Source: Actinoplanes couchii (lineage in GTDB: Bacteria; Actinomycetota; Actinomycetes; Mycobacteriales; Micromonosporaceae). Taken from it: a stretch of DNA of 64,000 nt. The position numbers and the translations under genes were made by a program. Location: NCBI RefSeq assembly GCF_016862075.1, contig NZ_BOMG01000039.1, positions 62,001-126,000 of the forward strand, read 5' to 3'. Below are positions 43,561-52,175 of the stretch, one piece after another. The notes under the pieces were generated by a model, which was given only the letters and a program-made list of their open reading frames with translations, did no database searches and was not told the DNA's origin. Positions within the stretch are counted from its first letter, which is position 1. The number at the start of each line of letters is the position of its first letter.

Positions 43561-44688
43561 ATGACTGACCGAATCAGTGGCATCACGCTCTCCTCCGTCA
43601 CGCTGCCCCTGAAAGCGGCGATCAGCGACGCCAAAGTGCTCACCGGGCGGCAACGGCCGATGACCGAGGTCGCGTTCCTGTTCGCCGAGATCCGTACCGA
43701 AGAAGGCCTGGAAGGGGTGGGTTTCAGCTACAGCAAGCGGGCCGGTGGGCCGGCACAGTTCGCGCACGCCCGCGAGGTGGCGCCCGACCTGATCGGCGAG
43801 GATCCCAACGACATCCAGCGGCTGTGGACCAAGCTCGTGTGGGCCGGGGCGTCGGTCGGCCGCAGCGGCGCGTCGACCCAGGCCATCGCGGCGCTCGACG
43901 TGGCGCTGTGGGATCTGAAGGCGAAACGGGCCGGGCTGCCGCTGGCGAAACTGCTGGGTGCGCACCGGGACTCGGTGCGGTGCTACGACACGTCCGGCGG
44001 TTTCCTGCACGAGCCGATCGAGCAGGTGCTCGCCAACGCCACCGCGTCCCTGGCCTCCGGCATCGGCGGCCTGAAGATCAAGGTCGGGCATCCGTCGACG
44101 GCTGTCGACCTGGCCCGGGTGCGGGCGGTCCGCGAGCACATCGGCGACGAGACGCCGCTCATGGTCGACGCCAACCAGCAGTGGGACCGGCCGACCGCCC
44201 AACGTGCCGGCCGGGCCCTCGAGGAGTTCGGGCTGGTGTGGATCGAGGAGCCACTGGACGCCTACGACGCCGAGGGCCACGCCGCCCTGGCCCGCAGCCT
44301 GGACACCGCGATCGCCTCCGGCGAAATGCTGACCAGCGTCGCCGAGCACCACGAGCTGATCCGGCACCGGGCCGTCGACATCCTCCAGCCCGACGCGCCC
44401 CGCATCGGCGGCATCACCCAGTTCCTCAAGCTGGCCGCCCTGGCCGACCACGCCAATCTGACGCTGGCCCCGCACTTCGCCATGGAGATCCACGTCCACC
44501 TGGCCGCGGCGTACCCACACGAGCCGTGGGTCGAGCATTTCGACTGGCTGCACCCGCTGTTCAACGAGCGCCTGGAGATCCGCGACGGCCGCCTGCACCT
44601 GTCCACCCGTCCCGGCCTGGGCGTGACCCTCAGCGAGCAGACCCGTGGGTGGACCGTCGACCGGGCCGACATCGGAGCGCCCGCATGA
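43561..44688 (+). CDS. L-talarate/galactarate dehydratase (mandelate racemase family)
   Basis: A 375-residue enolase-superfamily enzyme. The bases are Lys172/Lys174 (GLKIKVG) and His305 (APHFAMEIHVHL). The metal ligands are Asp203, Glu229 and Glu255. SYSKRAGG, LLGAHRDSV and CYDTSGGFLH match the Salmonella talarate/galactarate dehydratase closely. It should convert galactarate to 5-keto-4-deoxyglucarate, so the operon handles both glucarate and galactarate. Three bases separate it from gudD. Confidence 0.9.
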   Translation: MTDRISGITLSSVTLPLKAAISDAKVLTGRQRPMTEVAFLFAEIRTEEGLEGVGFSYSKRAGGPAQFAHAREVAPDLIGEDPNDIQRLWTKLVWAGASVGRSGASTQAIAALDVALWDLKAKRAGLPLAKLLGAHRDSVRCYDTSGGFLHEPIEQVLANATASLASGIGGLKIKVGHPSTAVDLARVRAVREHIGDETPLMVDANQQWDRPTAQRAGRALEEFGLVWIEEPLDAYDAEGHAALARSLDTAIASGEMLTSVAEHHELIRHRAVDILQPDAPRIGGITQFLKLAALADHANLTLAPHFAMEIHVHLAAAYPHEPWVEHFDWLHPLFNERLEIRDGRLHLSTRPGLGVTLSEQTRGWTVDRADIGAPA

Positions 44689-44734
44689 TCACCGGCACCG
44701 GTCGGCCGGAGCCCGTCCGGAAGGAAGGCATCAC

Positions 44735-46417
44735 ATGACCGGCGTTCCCAGCATCGATCCGCGCAGTGGTGAGACCGTCGAGATCGTCGCCGACGAGACC
44801 ACCACCGGCCAGGTGGACGAGATCTGCACGTCCGCGCTGGCCGCCGCGGGCCCACTCGAAGACCTGGGCCGCGACGGGCGTGCGGCCCTGCTCGACGATC
44901 TGGCGGCGGCCCTGGAGCCGCACCGCGACCGGATCGTCGAGGTCGCCGACCGGGAGACCGCCCTCGGGCCGGTGCGGCTCAACGGCGAGCTGACCCGCAC
45001 CTGCTATCAGCTGCGGCTGTTCGGGGAGGTGCTGCGGGACGGCGGCTACCTGGAGGCGACCGTCGACCACGCCGGGGACACCCCGATGGGCCCGCGCCCG
45101 GATCTGCGCCGCATGCTGGTGCCGATCGGCCCGGTGGCGGTCTTCGGTGCGAGCAACTTCCCGCTCGCCTTCTCAGTGCCCGGCGGTGACACCGCGTCGG
45201 CCATCGCCGCCGGCAGCCCGGTGGTCCTGAAAGCCCATCACTCGCATCCGGCCACGTCCCAGCTCTGCTACCAGATCCTGGCGGCGGCAGCGCGGAAGTC
45301 CGGTGCTCCCGACGGCACGTTCGGCATCGTTCACGGGCTGCGCGCCGGCGCCGATCTGGTGGCTCATCCGGCGATCCGGGCGGTCGGTTTCACCGGTTCG
45401 GTCACCACGGCCCGCGCTCTCCTGGCGGTGATCGAGAAACGTCCCGAGCCGATCCCGTTCTACGGCGAGCTGAGCAGCCTCAACCCGGTGGTGGTCACGC
45501 CCGCCGCGGCGGCCGGCCGGGCCGAGACGATCGGCGCCGAGTTCGCCGCGTCCTTCACGCTGGTCGCCGGGCAGTTCTGCACCAAACCCGGCCTGATCTT
45601 CGTCCCCACCGGCCCCGACGGCGACCGGCTGGTCACCGCTGTCGAGGAGGCCGTGGCCCGGCTGGGCCCGATGGTCATGCTCAACGCCGGAATCGCCACG
45701 GCCTACGAGCGCGGAACGCTCGCTCTGCAAGCCGCCGTCGCCGACGGAGCGTCCCCACACACCGACATCCCGCAGGCCGGTGTTCCGCACACCGGTGTCC
45801 CGCATGCTGGCGTTCCGCAGGCCGGCGTTCCGCACCATGGCGTTTCGCATACCGGCGTTTCGCACGACGGCGTTCCGAGCCTGCTCCCTCCTTCCGACGG
45901 GGACGCGGCGTTGAAGGAGCCGGCCGGGCCAACGGTCGATGCCCCGTCTGGTGGAACGGGACGGCCGCGGCTGTTCGCCGTCTCTGCCGGGGCGTTGCCA
46001 CCTGAGGCCACCGAGGAGTGCTTCGGGCCGGTCGCGGTCGTGGCTCGGTGGTCCGATGAGGCTCAGCTCTTCGCCGCGATCGCCGGGTTGCCGCCGTCGT
46101 TGACCGCGACGGTGCATCGGGATGCCGGGGAGACCGTTCTGCCCGCCGAGTTGGCCCGGCGGTTCCGGCCGACCGCCGGGCGCCTGATCTTCGACGGTTA
46201 CCCGACCGGTGTGGCCGTGGCGTGGGCTCAGCATCACGGTGGCCCGTGGCCGGCTACGAACACTCAGCACACTTCGGTCGGAACCAGCGCGATCCGGCGC
46301 TTCCTGAGGCCGGTGACCTGGCAGAACGCTTCTGCCGAACTGCTGCCGGCCGAGTTGCGTGAGGAATTCGACAGCATCCCGCGACGCATCGACGGGGTCC
46401 TGCGAACGAGACTCTGA
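44735..46417 (+). CDS. 2-oxoglutarate semialdehyde dehydrogenase with an in-frame repeat insertion
   Basis: A 560-residue NAD(P)-dependent aldehyde dehydrogenase of the ketoglutarate-semialdehyde class; it finishes the aldarate pathway. The catalytic Cys282 is in GQFCTKPG, the general base Glu245 in YGELSSLNP, and Asn141 in GASNFPLAF. The C-terminal AWAQHHGGPWPATN and TSVGTSAIRRFLRPV are class-specific. Between about residues 341 and 380 it carries eight pentapeptides of the type GVPHT, followed by a further 30 low-complexity residues. This insertion is absent from ordinary members and lies inside the fold. A GGAAGG site precedes the ATG. Confidence 0.93.
   Translation: MTGVPSIDPRSGETVEIVADETTTGQVDEICTSALAAAGPLEDLGRDGRAALLDDLAAALEPHRDRIVEVADRETALGPVRLNGELTRTCYQLRLFGEVLRDGGYLEATVDHAGDTPMGPRPDLRRMLVPIGPVAVFGASNFPLAFSVPGGDTASAIAAGSPVVLKAHHSHPATSQLCYQILAAAARKSGAPDGTFGIVHGLRAGADLVAHPAIRAVGFTGSVTTARALLAVIEKRPEPIPFYGELSSLNPVVVTPAAAAGRAETIGAEFAASFTLVAGQFCTKPGLIFVPTGPDGDRLVTAVEEAVARLGPMVMLNAGIATAYERGTLALQAAVADGASPHTDIPQAGVPHTGVPHAGVPQAGVPHHGVSHTGVSHDGVPSLLPPSDGDAALKEPAGPTVDAPSGGTGRPRLFAVSAGALPPEATEECFGPVAVVARWSDEAQLFAAIAGLPPSLTATVHRDAGETVLPAELARRFRPTAGRLIFDGYPTGVAVAWAQHHGGPWPATNTQHTSVGTSAIRRFLRPVTWQNASAELLPAELREEFDSIPRRIDGVLRTRL
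45755..45874. repeat. Eight 15-bp tandem repeats in the aldehyde dehydrogenase gene
   Basis: Units of 15 bp, such as GGTGTTCCGCACACC and its variants, run from 45755 to 45874. They encode PHTDI, PQAGV, PHTGV, PHAGV, PQAGV, PHHGV, SHTGV and SHDGV. The period is a multiple of three and the frame stays open, so the repeat is translated. Confidence 0.92.
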
Positions 46418-46420
46418 AGG

Positions 46421-47176
46421 GTGCAATTCGATCATGCGATGCTGCTTCTGGCAGGAGGTGTGGGGTCCGGGCTGATCGGGTCGATGGCGGGACTGGCCTC
46501 ACTCGTGAGCTATCCGGCGTTGCTGGCGGTGGGGCTTCCACCGATCTCCGCCAACGTCACCAACACGGTGGGGTTGCTGGCCAGTGGGGTGGGTTCGGCT
46601 GCCGGTTCCCGGCCGGAGTTGCGCGGGCAGGGGCCGCGGATTCTGCGGCTGGGGGTGGCCGCGCTGCTCGGCGGGACCACCGGGGCGGTGCTGCTGCTGA
46701 ACACCACGTCGGCGGTCTTCGAACGGATCGTCCCGGTGCTGATCGCACTGTCGGCGGTGGTTCTGCTGCTGCGTGATCGGCTCCGGGGTTGGTACACGCG
46801 GCCGAAGGGACGGTTTGCGCAGCCACCGTTGGGGGTCGCGGTCTTCCTGATCGGCATCTACGGCGGCTACTTCGGGGCGGCTGCGGGCGTGCTGATGCTG
46901 GCGGTCATGTCGATGTCGGTGGTGGAGCCGCTGGCCGTGACGAACGCGGTCAAGAGCGTGGTACTCGCGGCCTCCAACCTGGCGGCAGCCGTTCTCTACG
47001 CCGTGATCGCCCCGGTGCACTGGAGCGCGGCCGCCCTCTTGGGTGCGGGCTGCCTGATCGGAAGCTGGATCGGCCCGTCACTGGTCCGCCGCACCCCGGA
47101 ACGCCCACTACGCATCGTCATCGCGATCGCCGCCCTCGGCTTGGCCGCCCACCTCTGGCTGGACATCGGCAGCTAG
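46421..47176 (+). CDS. TauE/SafE-family membrane protein
   Basis: A 251-residue protein with about seven to eight transmembrane helices, of the sulfite exporter TauE/SafE family. GVGSGLIGSMAGLASLVSYPALL with VTNTVGLL at the first half, and GIYGGYFGAAAGVLMLAVMS with VTNAVKSVVLAASN in the second half, are the two inverted repeat cores. The GTG start lies 3 bases after the dehydrogenase stop, so it ends the aldarate operon. It could export or import a small organic acid; the family name does not fix the substrate. Confidence 0.88.
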   Translation: MQFDHAMLLLAGGVGSGLIGSMAGLASLVSYPALLAVGLPPISANVTNTVGLLASGVGSAAGSRPELRGQGPRILRLGVAALLGGTTGAVLLLNTTSAVFERIVPVLIALSAVVLLLRDRLRGWYTRPKGRFAQPPLGVAVFLIGIYGGYFGAAAGVLMLAVMSMSVVEPLAVTNAVKSVVLAASNLAAAVLYAVIAPVHWSAAALLGAGCLIGSWIGPSLVRRTPERPLRIVIAIAALGLAAHLWLDIGS

Positions 47177-47556
47177 AAAACCAGGCCCCGGCACCCTCAC
47201 GAAGGCACGAACCGCAGGTCTCGAGCAACGGCCCGAGGGCGCCGCGTGGCGGGTAACGGGTGGCGGATGGCGGATGGCGGATCGAGTAGGCGGGGCAGTG
47301 GGCAGTGGGAGGGCGGACAGCAAGCCGGTCCGACCGACCATGGTGGACGCTGAGTTGTGCGGGACGGTGGGTGGTGGATCGGCAATGGGTTGGGCGGGAC
47401 GGTGAGTAGCAGATCGGTGGTGGGTTGGGCGGGACAGTAGGTGGTGGATCGGCGGTGAGCTGGACGGGACGGCGAGTAGCGGACCGGCGGTGAGCGGTGA
47501 GTTGGGTGGGGCGGTGGGTGGTGGGCGCCGGGTGGAAGAGGGCGGCGCCCACTGGG
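47177..47556. repeat. Gene-free stretch with a 35-bp minisatellite and a hairpin
   Basis: 380 bases between convergent genes. From about 47360 a 35-bp unit repeats with CGGGAC anchors at 47360, 47395, 47430 and 47465, then degenerates toward 47530. A shorter GGCGGAT repeat precedes it (about 47265-47285). A perfect 9-bp stem (GTGGGCGCC at 47521-47529 with its complement at 47544-47552) lies 4 bases before the hydrolase stop and may be the shared terminator. No gene is seen. Confidence 0.8.
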
Positions 47557-48618
47557 TCACCAGGTGCTGGATTCGGTGTTGAGGAAAGGGCGTAGGGGGA
47601 AGCCGTCTCGGATGGTTTCCAGGAAGGTGACTATCTCGGCGGCCACTGAGCGGTGGGATGTGTCGTTCAGGACGTCGTGGTGGGCGTCTCGGATGGTTGT
47701 CAGGCGGGCTGTGGGGAGGGACTTCGCCAAACGGGTCAAGGCTTCTCGGTCGGTCAGATCGTCGGCCTCGCCTGCCAGCAGCAGGTGCGGTATGGGGGAG
47801 GCTTCTCCGTAGGCCGTGTCCAGCAAGTCCGGTGGGGGTGCGGATGACAGGGTGCCTCGGGTTACGGCCTTGTCTTCGGTCAGCGTGCCTCGGTGCACTG
47901 GGCAGTGGGAACGGGTGTTCAGTTCCTCCTCCCATGAACCCTCTTGCCGGCGGTCGTGTCCGGGTAATCCGGCCAGTACCACCGCGTCCGGGGCTGCCCT
48001 CCGTGTGGTGAGCAGGGCGGCTATCAGGGCGGCACCGGTGTCCGAACCGATCAGGACCAGCGGCCGGGTCGGGCCGGTGACGGTCGGTGCATCGGCGGAT
48101 GCCGGGGCGCCAGTCGTTGCAGCGCCGGTAGCGGCGATACCGGGCGTGACGCCGGACAAGACGGTCCCAGGTGCGACGCCGGACACCACAGTCCCAGGCA
48201 CGGTGCCGGACGAAGCCGAACCCGAACCCGAATCGATGCCGGATGAGGCAGTCCCAGGCACGGCGCCGGATGAGGCAGTCCCCAGTGCGGTGCCGGATGA
48301 GGCGGTCGCGGGTGCGGTGCTGGATGGAGTCGAACCCGGTGCGGTGCTGGATGAGGTGGTGCTCGGCGCGGGGTCGGGCTGGGTGGTTTGCGGCGGCTCG
48401 GGGCTGGTGGCCTCGGTGATTGCGCTGGTCAAGGTGTTCAGGGCTGTGGGCAAGGTTCCGGGTTCCACCGGGATCGTGGGGAGGATGTGCACGTGGTAGG
48501 CGTCGGCGGCCAAGCGGCGGCCGAAGCGGGTGTATGTGTCGGGGGTTTCGCCTCGGCCGGGGACCACCAGGACTGTGCCTCGGACGGTGACTCCGGGTGG
48601 GGGCAGGTGTTCGGTCAT
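47557..48618 (-). CDS. Alpha/beta hydrolase with Asp nucleophile elbow and a repeat-rich insertion
   Basis: A 353-residue hydrolase-like protein. VRGTVLVVPGRGETPDTY begins the fold. The nucleophile elbow reads LIGSDTGAAL, so the central residue of G-x-Nu-x-G is aspartate rather than serine. LLAGEADDLTD and IRDAHHDVLND supply the acid and histidine. Between about residues 72 and 182 it holds a Ser/Thr/Gly/Pro-rich insertion with decapeptide-like repeats (SSGTVPGTV, SGVAPGTVL). The ATG at 48618 is chosen as the first plausible start; the ribosome site is weak. Substrate unknown. Confidence 0.72.
   Translation of the reverse strand: MTEHLPPPGVTVRGTVLVVPGRGETPDTYTRFGRRLAADAYHVHILPTIPVEPGTLPTALNTLTSAITEATSPEPPQTTQPDPAPSTTSSSTAPGSTPSSTAPATASSGTALGTASSGAVPGTASSGIDSGSGSASSGTVPGTVVSGVAPGTVLSGVTPGIAATGAATTGAPASADAPTVTGPTRPLVLIGSDTGAALIAALLTTRRAAPDAVVLAGLPGHDRRQEGSWEEELNTRSHCPVHRGTLTEDKAVTRGTLSSAPPPDLLDTAYGEASPIPHLLLAGEADDLTDREALTRLAKSLPTARLTTIRDAHHDVLNDTSHRSVAAEIVTFLETIRDGFPLRPFLNTESSTW
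48075..48405. repeat. In-frame minisatellite inside the alpha/beta hydrolase gene
   Basis: A region of about 330 bases with units of roughly 30 bp (core GTGCCGGATGAGGCAGTCCC), clearest between about 48140 and 48350. It encodes the repeats SSGTVPGTV and relatives, and it stays in frame with the hydrolase on both sides. Confidence 0.8.
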
Positions 48619-49012
48619 TTCAAGCCGCCATGAGAGTGGTGGTGGACGGTCATTCCAGGCCGCCACAGGGATGCGGGTGGATGGTCATGTCAAGCCGCCG
48701 CGGAAGTAGGGCGGTCGGGCCGGGCCGCCGCAGAAGTAGGGCGAGCCACCGAAGTGGGGCGGGCCGCGCAAATGGGTGGGCCGCGGAAGTAGGCGGGCCG
48801 CCGAAGTGGACGGGCAGCGGAAGTGGGCAGGCTGTGCAAGGTGGGCGGGCCCGTCGAAGTGGGCCGGCGGTAACAGTGGGCGGGACGTCGAAGAGGGTGG
48901 GAGGCGGAAGTAGGACGAGCCGCGGAAGTGGAGTGGACCGCGGGAGTGAGGCGGGCAGCGGAAGTGCGGCCGGCCTAGGGAGTAGGACGGGCCGAGGCAG
49001 TGTGGGGCAGGC
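48619..49012. repeat. Gene-free stretch filled by a 17-18-bp minisatellite
   Basis: 394 bases between the hydrolase start and the end of the LLM operon. First, three imperfect copies of a unit with GGTCATNTCAAGCCGCC occur at about 48613, 48649 and 48683; the first includes the hydrolase start codon. Then about 16 copies of GGGCGGGCCGCGGAAGTG, spaced 17-18 bases apart, run from about 48690 to 48990. The unit drifts by one base, so it is not coding. No gene or spacer-like unique sequence is seen, which rules out a CRISPR array. Confidence 0.85.
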
Positions 49013-50035
49013 CTAGGGAGTGGGGCGGGCCGAGGCAGCGGAGGTGGAGGGTTTCCAGCCGAGGGCGGGGGCTACCTCGGTGGCTATCAGCTCCAAGGCG
49101 CGGACCGCGGCGTCGAAGTCGGGGACTCCGGGATTGAACTGGGTTATCAGGTCGGTTGCCACCGGAAGCACCCTTTCCTGCTGGAACTCGGCCACGATTT
49201 CGTCGGGGTGGCCGTAGAAGGCGTGGAAACGCCGCAAATACTCGTCCAACGGCTGGCCGGCCGGGAACGTGCCCCGGTCCACGAAGTTCTGGGCTGTCCT
49301 CCGGACTCCGTCCTCGATCTGGGCCAGGGCGGTGCGCTTGTCGGCGGCCGGAAAGACGAAACGGGAGATGCCGATACGCGGCGGGCGCGGCTGGGTCCAG
49401 GCCGCCAGATAAGCGTCGGCCCACTGGCGCTGGATCACGTCGGTGTTCTCCGCATAGCCATAGGCGGCGCGGTTGAGCAGCAGATTCGCCCCGGCCTCGG
49501 CGGCGAATCCCGCTCCGGGCGCGCTGAACACGGCCTGCCAGAAACGGTCGGTGAAATCGTCGGTGAGAGGGGGCTGGACGGTGAACCCGGGAGCGCCCAC
49601 CTCCTGGTTGAGCAACGCCTTCCGGAGCACGCCGAACGACGCCGTGGTCGTCTCCCGCCGCTGGTCGTAGTCGGCGCCCAGAGCCGCGTACTCGACCGGG
49701 CCGGAACCGCTGCCGACGCCGATCTCGACACGGCCGCCGCTGAGGGTGTTGACGACTGCCACATCTTCGGCGACCCGGATCGGGTTCTCCAGCGGAAGAA
49801 TGGTGATCGCGGTGGACAGCCGGATCCGCTTGGTACGCGCGGCGGCGTGGGCCAGGAACGGCCACGGCGACGACAGTCCCCCACCGTGCAACGGAATGTG
49901 GTGCTGCGCCACCCACCCGACGTCGAATCCGAGTTCGTCGGCGATCACGAACAATTCCTGGGCCCGCCGGTACGTTTCGGCAAGCGGCCCCCGCCCCTGC
50001 ACGTGGGTGAGAAATCCGAGACGGAAGGTGGTCAC
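49013..50035 (-). CDS. LLM-class flavin-dependent oxidoreductase
   Basis: A 340-residue luciferase-like monooxygenase domain. FRLGFLTHVQGRG, AQHHIPLHGGGLSSPWPFLAHAAARTKRIRL and VNTLSGGRVEIGVGSGSG are the family beta-strand/loop motifs that bind FMN. Such enzymes use FMNH2 from a reductase and oxygen. It is the last gene of an ABC-importer operon; its GTG overlaps the upstream LLM stop. The final residues (SAASARPTP) already lie at the border of the downstream minisatellite. Substrate unknown; the YxxN subset with LLM partners is often used in sulfur or nitrogen scavenging. Confidence 0.88.
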   Translation of the reverse strand: MTTFRLGFLTHVQGRGPLAETYRRAQELFVIADELGFDVGWVAQHHIPLHGGGLSSPWPFLAHAAARTKRIRLSTAITILPLENPIRVAEDVAVVNTLSGGRVEIGVGSGSGPVEYAALGADYDQRRETTTASFGVLRKALLNQEVGAPGFTVQPPLTDDFTDRFWQAVFSAPGAGFAAEAGANLLLNRAAYGYAENTDVIQRQWADAYLAAWTQPRPPRIGISRFVFPAADKRTALAQIEDGVRRTAQNFVDRGTFPAGQPLDEYLRRFHAFYGHPDEIVAEFQQERVLPVATDLITQFNPGVPDFDAAVRALELIATEVAPALGWKPSTSAASARPTP

Positions 50036-51351
50036 GAGGCAACACTCCAGCGGTTGGCGGGAATCGGCAGGCCCAGATGCCCGCGCAAGGTGTCGTGCGC
50101 ATACTCCGTACGGAAAAGTCCGGATTTCTGCAACAGCGGCACAACATCGCTCACAAAAGCCGACAAATCATCATTTGTCCGGAAGCCAACGTTCAGCCCG
50201 TCAAACGCCTCAGCCGAGAACCACGATGTGATAGCCGAGGCCACCGTAGAAGGCGACCCGGTAAAGGGCGACGGCTGATACCGGGTGAACTCAAGAACCG
50301 TCTCCCGCAACGAAAGCCCAACAGTAGCCGCCCGGGAAACGATGGAGGCGCCCCGGGTCCGCCCACTCTTCTCAGCAAGATGAGCCACATCAGGAAACGG
50401 CGCATCCAAGTCGTAAACCGAGAAGTCATGCGCCCCGAAAGCCCGCCCGAACTGCGCCAGCTTCCGCGAGAAGTCGTTGTCCGCCTCAAAGATCTCCCGC
50501 GACAGCCGATGCGCCTCCTCATCAGTGGAGGCGACGACAGGCTGAGCCCCGAGAAAGATGACAACGTGCGAGGGATCCCGCCCGAGCGCAGCCGCCCGCC
50601 GCTTGATGTCCGAGTAGTAAGCTCGGGAGTCGGCAAGCGATCCCCCGGGCGCATAGATTCCTTCGGCAACGTGAGCAGCCAGATTGCGCCCTTCTTCGGA
50701 CACCCCCGCTTGAAAGATGACCGGCTGCCCCTGAGGCGACCGGGAAATGTTCAACGGCCCGTCCACCCGAAAATGCTCCCCGACATGATCCAGGGAATGC
50801 AGCTTGGAGGGGTCGAGGAAGACGTCCCCGGAGGCCGGAAACGCATCGTCCTCGTACGAGTCCCACAGCCCACGGACCACCTGAACGTGCTCGAGAGCCC
50901 GCCCGTACCGGGTGGCGTAATCGAGATGCTCGTCGAGCCCGTAATTACGAGATGTCCCGGTGTCGAAACTGGTGACGACGTTCCACCCGGCCCGCCCACC
51001 ACTGATGTGGTCGAGGGAAGCGAATCGCCGCGCCACGTTGAACGGCGAGTTGTAGGTGGAGCTGAGAGTCCCCACGAGCCCGATGTTCCGGGTGTGTGTG
51101 GCGACGGCGGAGAGGAGGGTGAGCGGTTCGAGCCGATTGAGATAGTGCGGCGGATAGGTGGCGTCGATGAATTGACTGTCCACGATGAACAGGGCGTCGA
51201 ATCTGGCGTGTTCAGCGGCGACCGCCTGCGCGATGTACCAGTCGATGTCGATGCTGGCGTTCTTCGGGACGCGCGGGTCCTTCCAGAGGCTGTGCTGCCC
51301 CGGCCCGCCGACGCCGTAGGCCCGCAACGCGAGCCGGAGTTGCCTGGTCAC
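50032..51351 (-). CDS. NtaA/DszA-family flavin-dependent monooxygenase
   Basis: A 439-residue FMNH2-dependent monooxygenase of the NtaA/SnaA/SoxA/DszA family. LEPLTLLSAVATHTRNIGLVGTLSSTYNSPFNVARRFASLDHISGGRAGWNVVTS carries the family signature (given here as positions about 73-128). NYG...HLDYATRYGRALEHVQVVRGLWDSYEDDAF follows in the usual place, and SPQGQPVIFQAGVSEEGR is the FMN-phosphate region. It is closely related to the product of 56221-57552, so the operon has two paralogues. It overlaps both neighbours by four bases. Confidence 0.9.
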   Translation of the reverse strand: MTRQLRLALRAYGVGGPGQHSLWKDPRVPKNASIDIDWYIAQAVAAEHARFDALFIVDSQFIDATYPPHYLNRLEPLTLLSAVATHTRNIGLVGTLSSTYNSPFNVARRFASLDHISGGRAGWNVVTSFDTGTSRNYGLDEHLDYATRYGRALEHVQVVRGLWDSYEDDAFPASGDVFLDPSKLHSLDHVGEHFRVDGPLNISRSPQGQPVIFQAGVSEEGRNLAAHVAEGIYAPGGSLADSRAYYSDIKRRAAALGRDPSHVVIFLGAQPVVASTDEEAHRLSREIFEADNDFSRKLAQFGRAFGAHDFSVYDLDAPFPDVAHLAEKSGRTRGASIVSRAATVGLSLRETVLEFTRYQPSPFTGSPSTVASAITSWFSAEAFDGLNVGFRTNDDLSAFVSDVVPLLQKSGLFRTEYAHDTLRGHLGLPIPANRWSVAS

Positions 51352-52175
51352 GCGGATGCTCCTTCGAGGTCGAGAAGGTTGCGCAACTCGCTGCGGGCGG
51401 CCCGCCCGGCGGCCGCGGAGCGCAAGGTGGGTGCGGAGCTGACGAGCAGTTTCGTGTACGGGTGGGCCGGCTCGTTGATCACCGAGGCGGCCGCCCGGTC
51501 CTCGACGATCTCGCCCCGGTAGAGGACGGCGATCCGGTCGGCGACACCCGCGACGGATCCGAGGTCGTGGGAGATGAAGAGCAGGGCGGTGCCGGCGTCG
51601 CGCAGTTGTTTGAGCAGTTCGAGGATCTGCACCCGGTTGGCCGAATCGAGGGCGCTGACCGGTTCGTCGAGCAGGACGAGGCGCGGCTCGGTGATCAGGG
51701 CCCGGGCCACGGCCACCCGTTGACGCTGGCCACCGGACAGTTCGCCGGGCAGCCGGTCCAGGAGCACCTGCTCCAGACGTACCCGCGCAAGGATCTTGTG
51801 AACTTTGTCGGGAATGTCGGCGGAACCGTGGATCCGCAACGGCTCGGCCAGGGAGTCGAAGATCGTCAGGTCGGGGTCGAGGCTGCGCAGCGGGTCCTGG
51901 AAGACGTATTGCACGGTGCCGCGCCGGCGCAGCTCACGCCACTGGCGCGGGGTGAAGGCGGCGACGTCGGCACCGTCGATGACGATCTTCCCGGCGGAGG
52001 GGCGGACCAGTCCCAGGATGGCGCGGGCCAGCGTGGATTTGCCGGAGCCGGTCTCGCCGATGATCCCGACCGTCTCGCCCGGGGAGAGCGACAGCGAGGC
52101 GGAGCGGAGCGCGTGCAGGCGGCCGGTGCGGCGGCGGTAGTGGACGTCGAGGTCGCTGATCTCAAGGAGTGACAA
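51348..52175 (-). CDS. Peptide/nickel-type ABC importer ATPase (DppF-like)
   Basis: A 275-residue ATPase. Walker A is GETGSGKST, the signature is LSGGQRQRVAVARAL, Walker B is LVLLDEPVSALD, and the C-terminal PAHPYTKLLVSSAP is the oligopeptide-permease extension. The TTG at 52175 is inferred: TTGGAG lies 7 bases upstream, and no ATG or GTG gives a sensible N-terminus. This start overlaps the preceding ATPase gene by 14 bases. It works with the adjacent DppD-like ATPase and two permeases. Confidence 0.88.
   Translation of the reverse strand: MSLLEISDLDVHYRRRTGRLHALRSASLSLSPGETVGIIGETGSGKSTLARAILGLVRPSAGKIVIDGADVAAFTPRQWRELRRRGTVQYVFQDPLRSLDPDLTIFDSLAEPLRIHGSADIPDKVHKILARVRLEQVLLDRLPGELSGGQRQRVAVARALITEPRLVLLDEPVSALDSANRVQILELLKQLRDAGTALLFISHDLGSVAGVADRIAVLYRGEIVEDRAAASVINEPAHPYTKLLVSSAPTLRSAAAGRAARSELRNLLDLEGASA

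Noticed and set aside
48690..48990. Regular 17-18-bp repeats as a CRISPR array
   Set aside because: The units are directly adjacent, degenerate and lack spacers; no cas gene is present. It is a minisatellite.
47177..49012. Small proteins encoded in the repeat-filled gaps
   Set aside because: The frames consist only of repeat translations, change frame between units of 17-18 and 35 bp, and lack ribosome sites.
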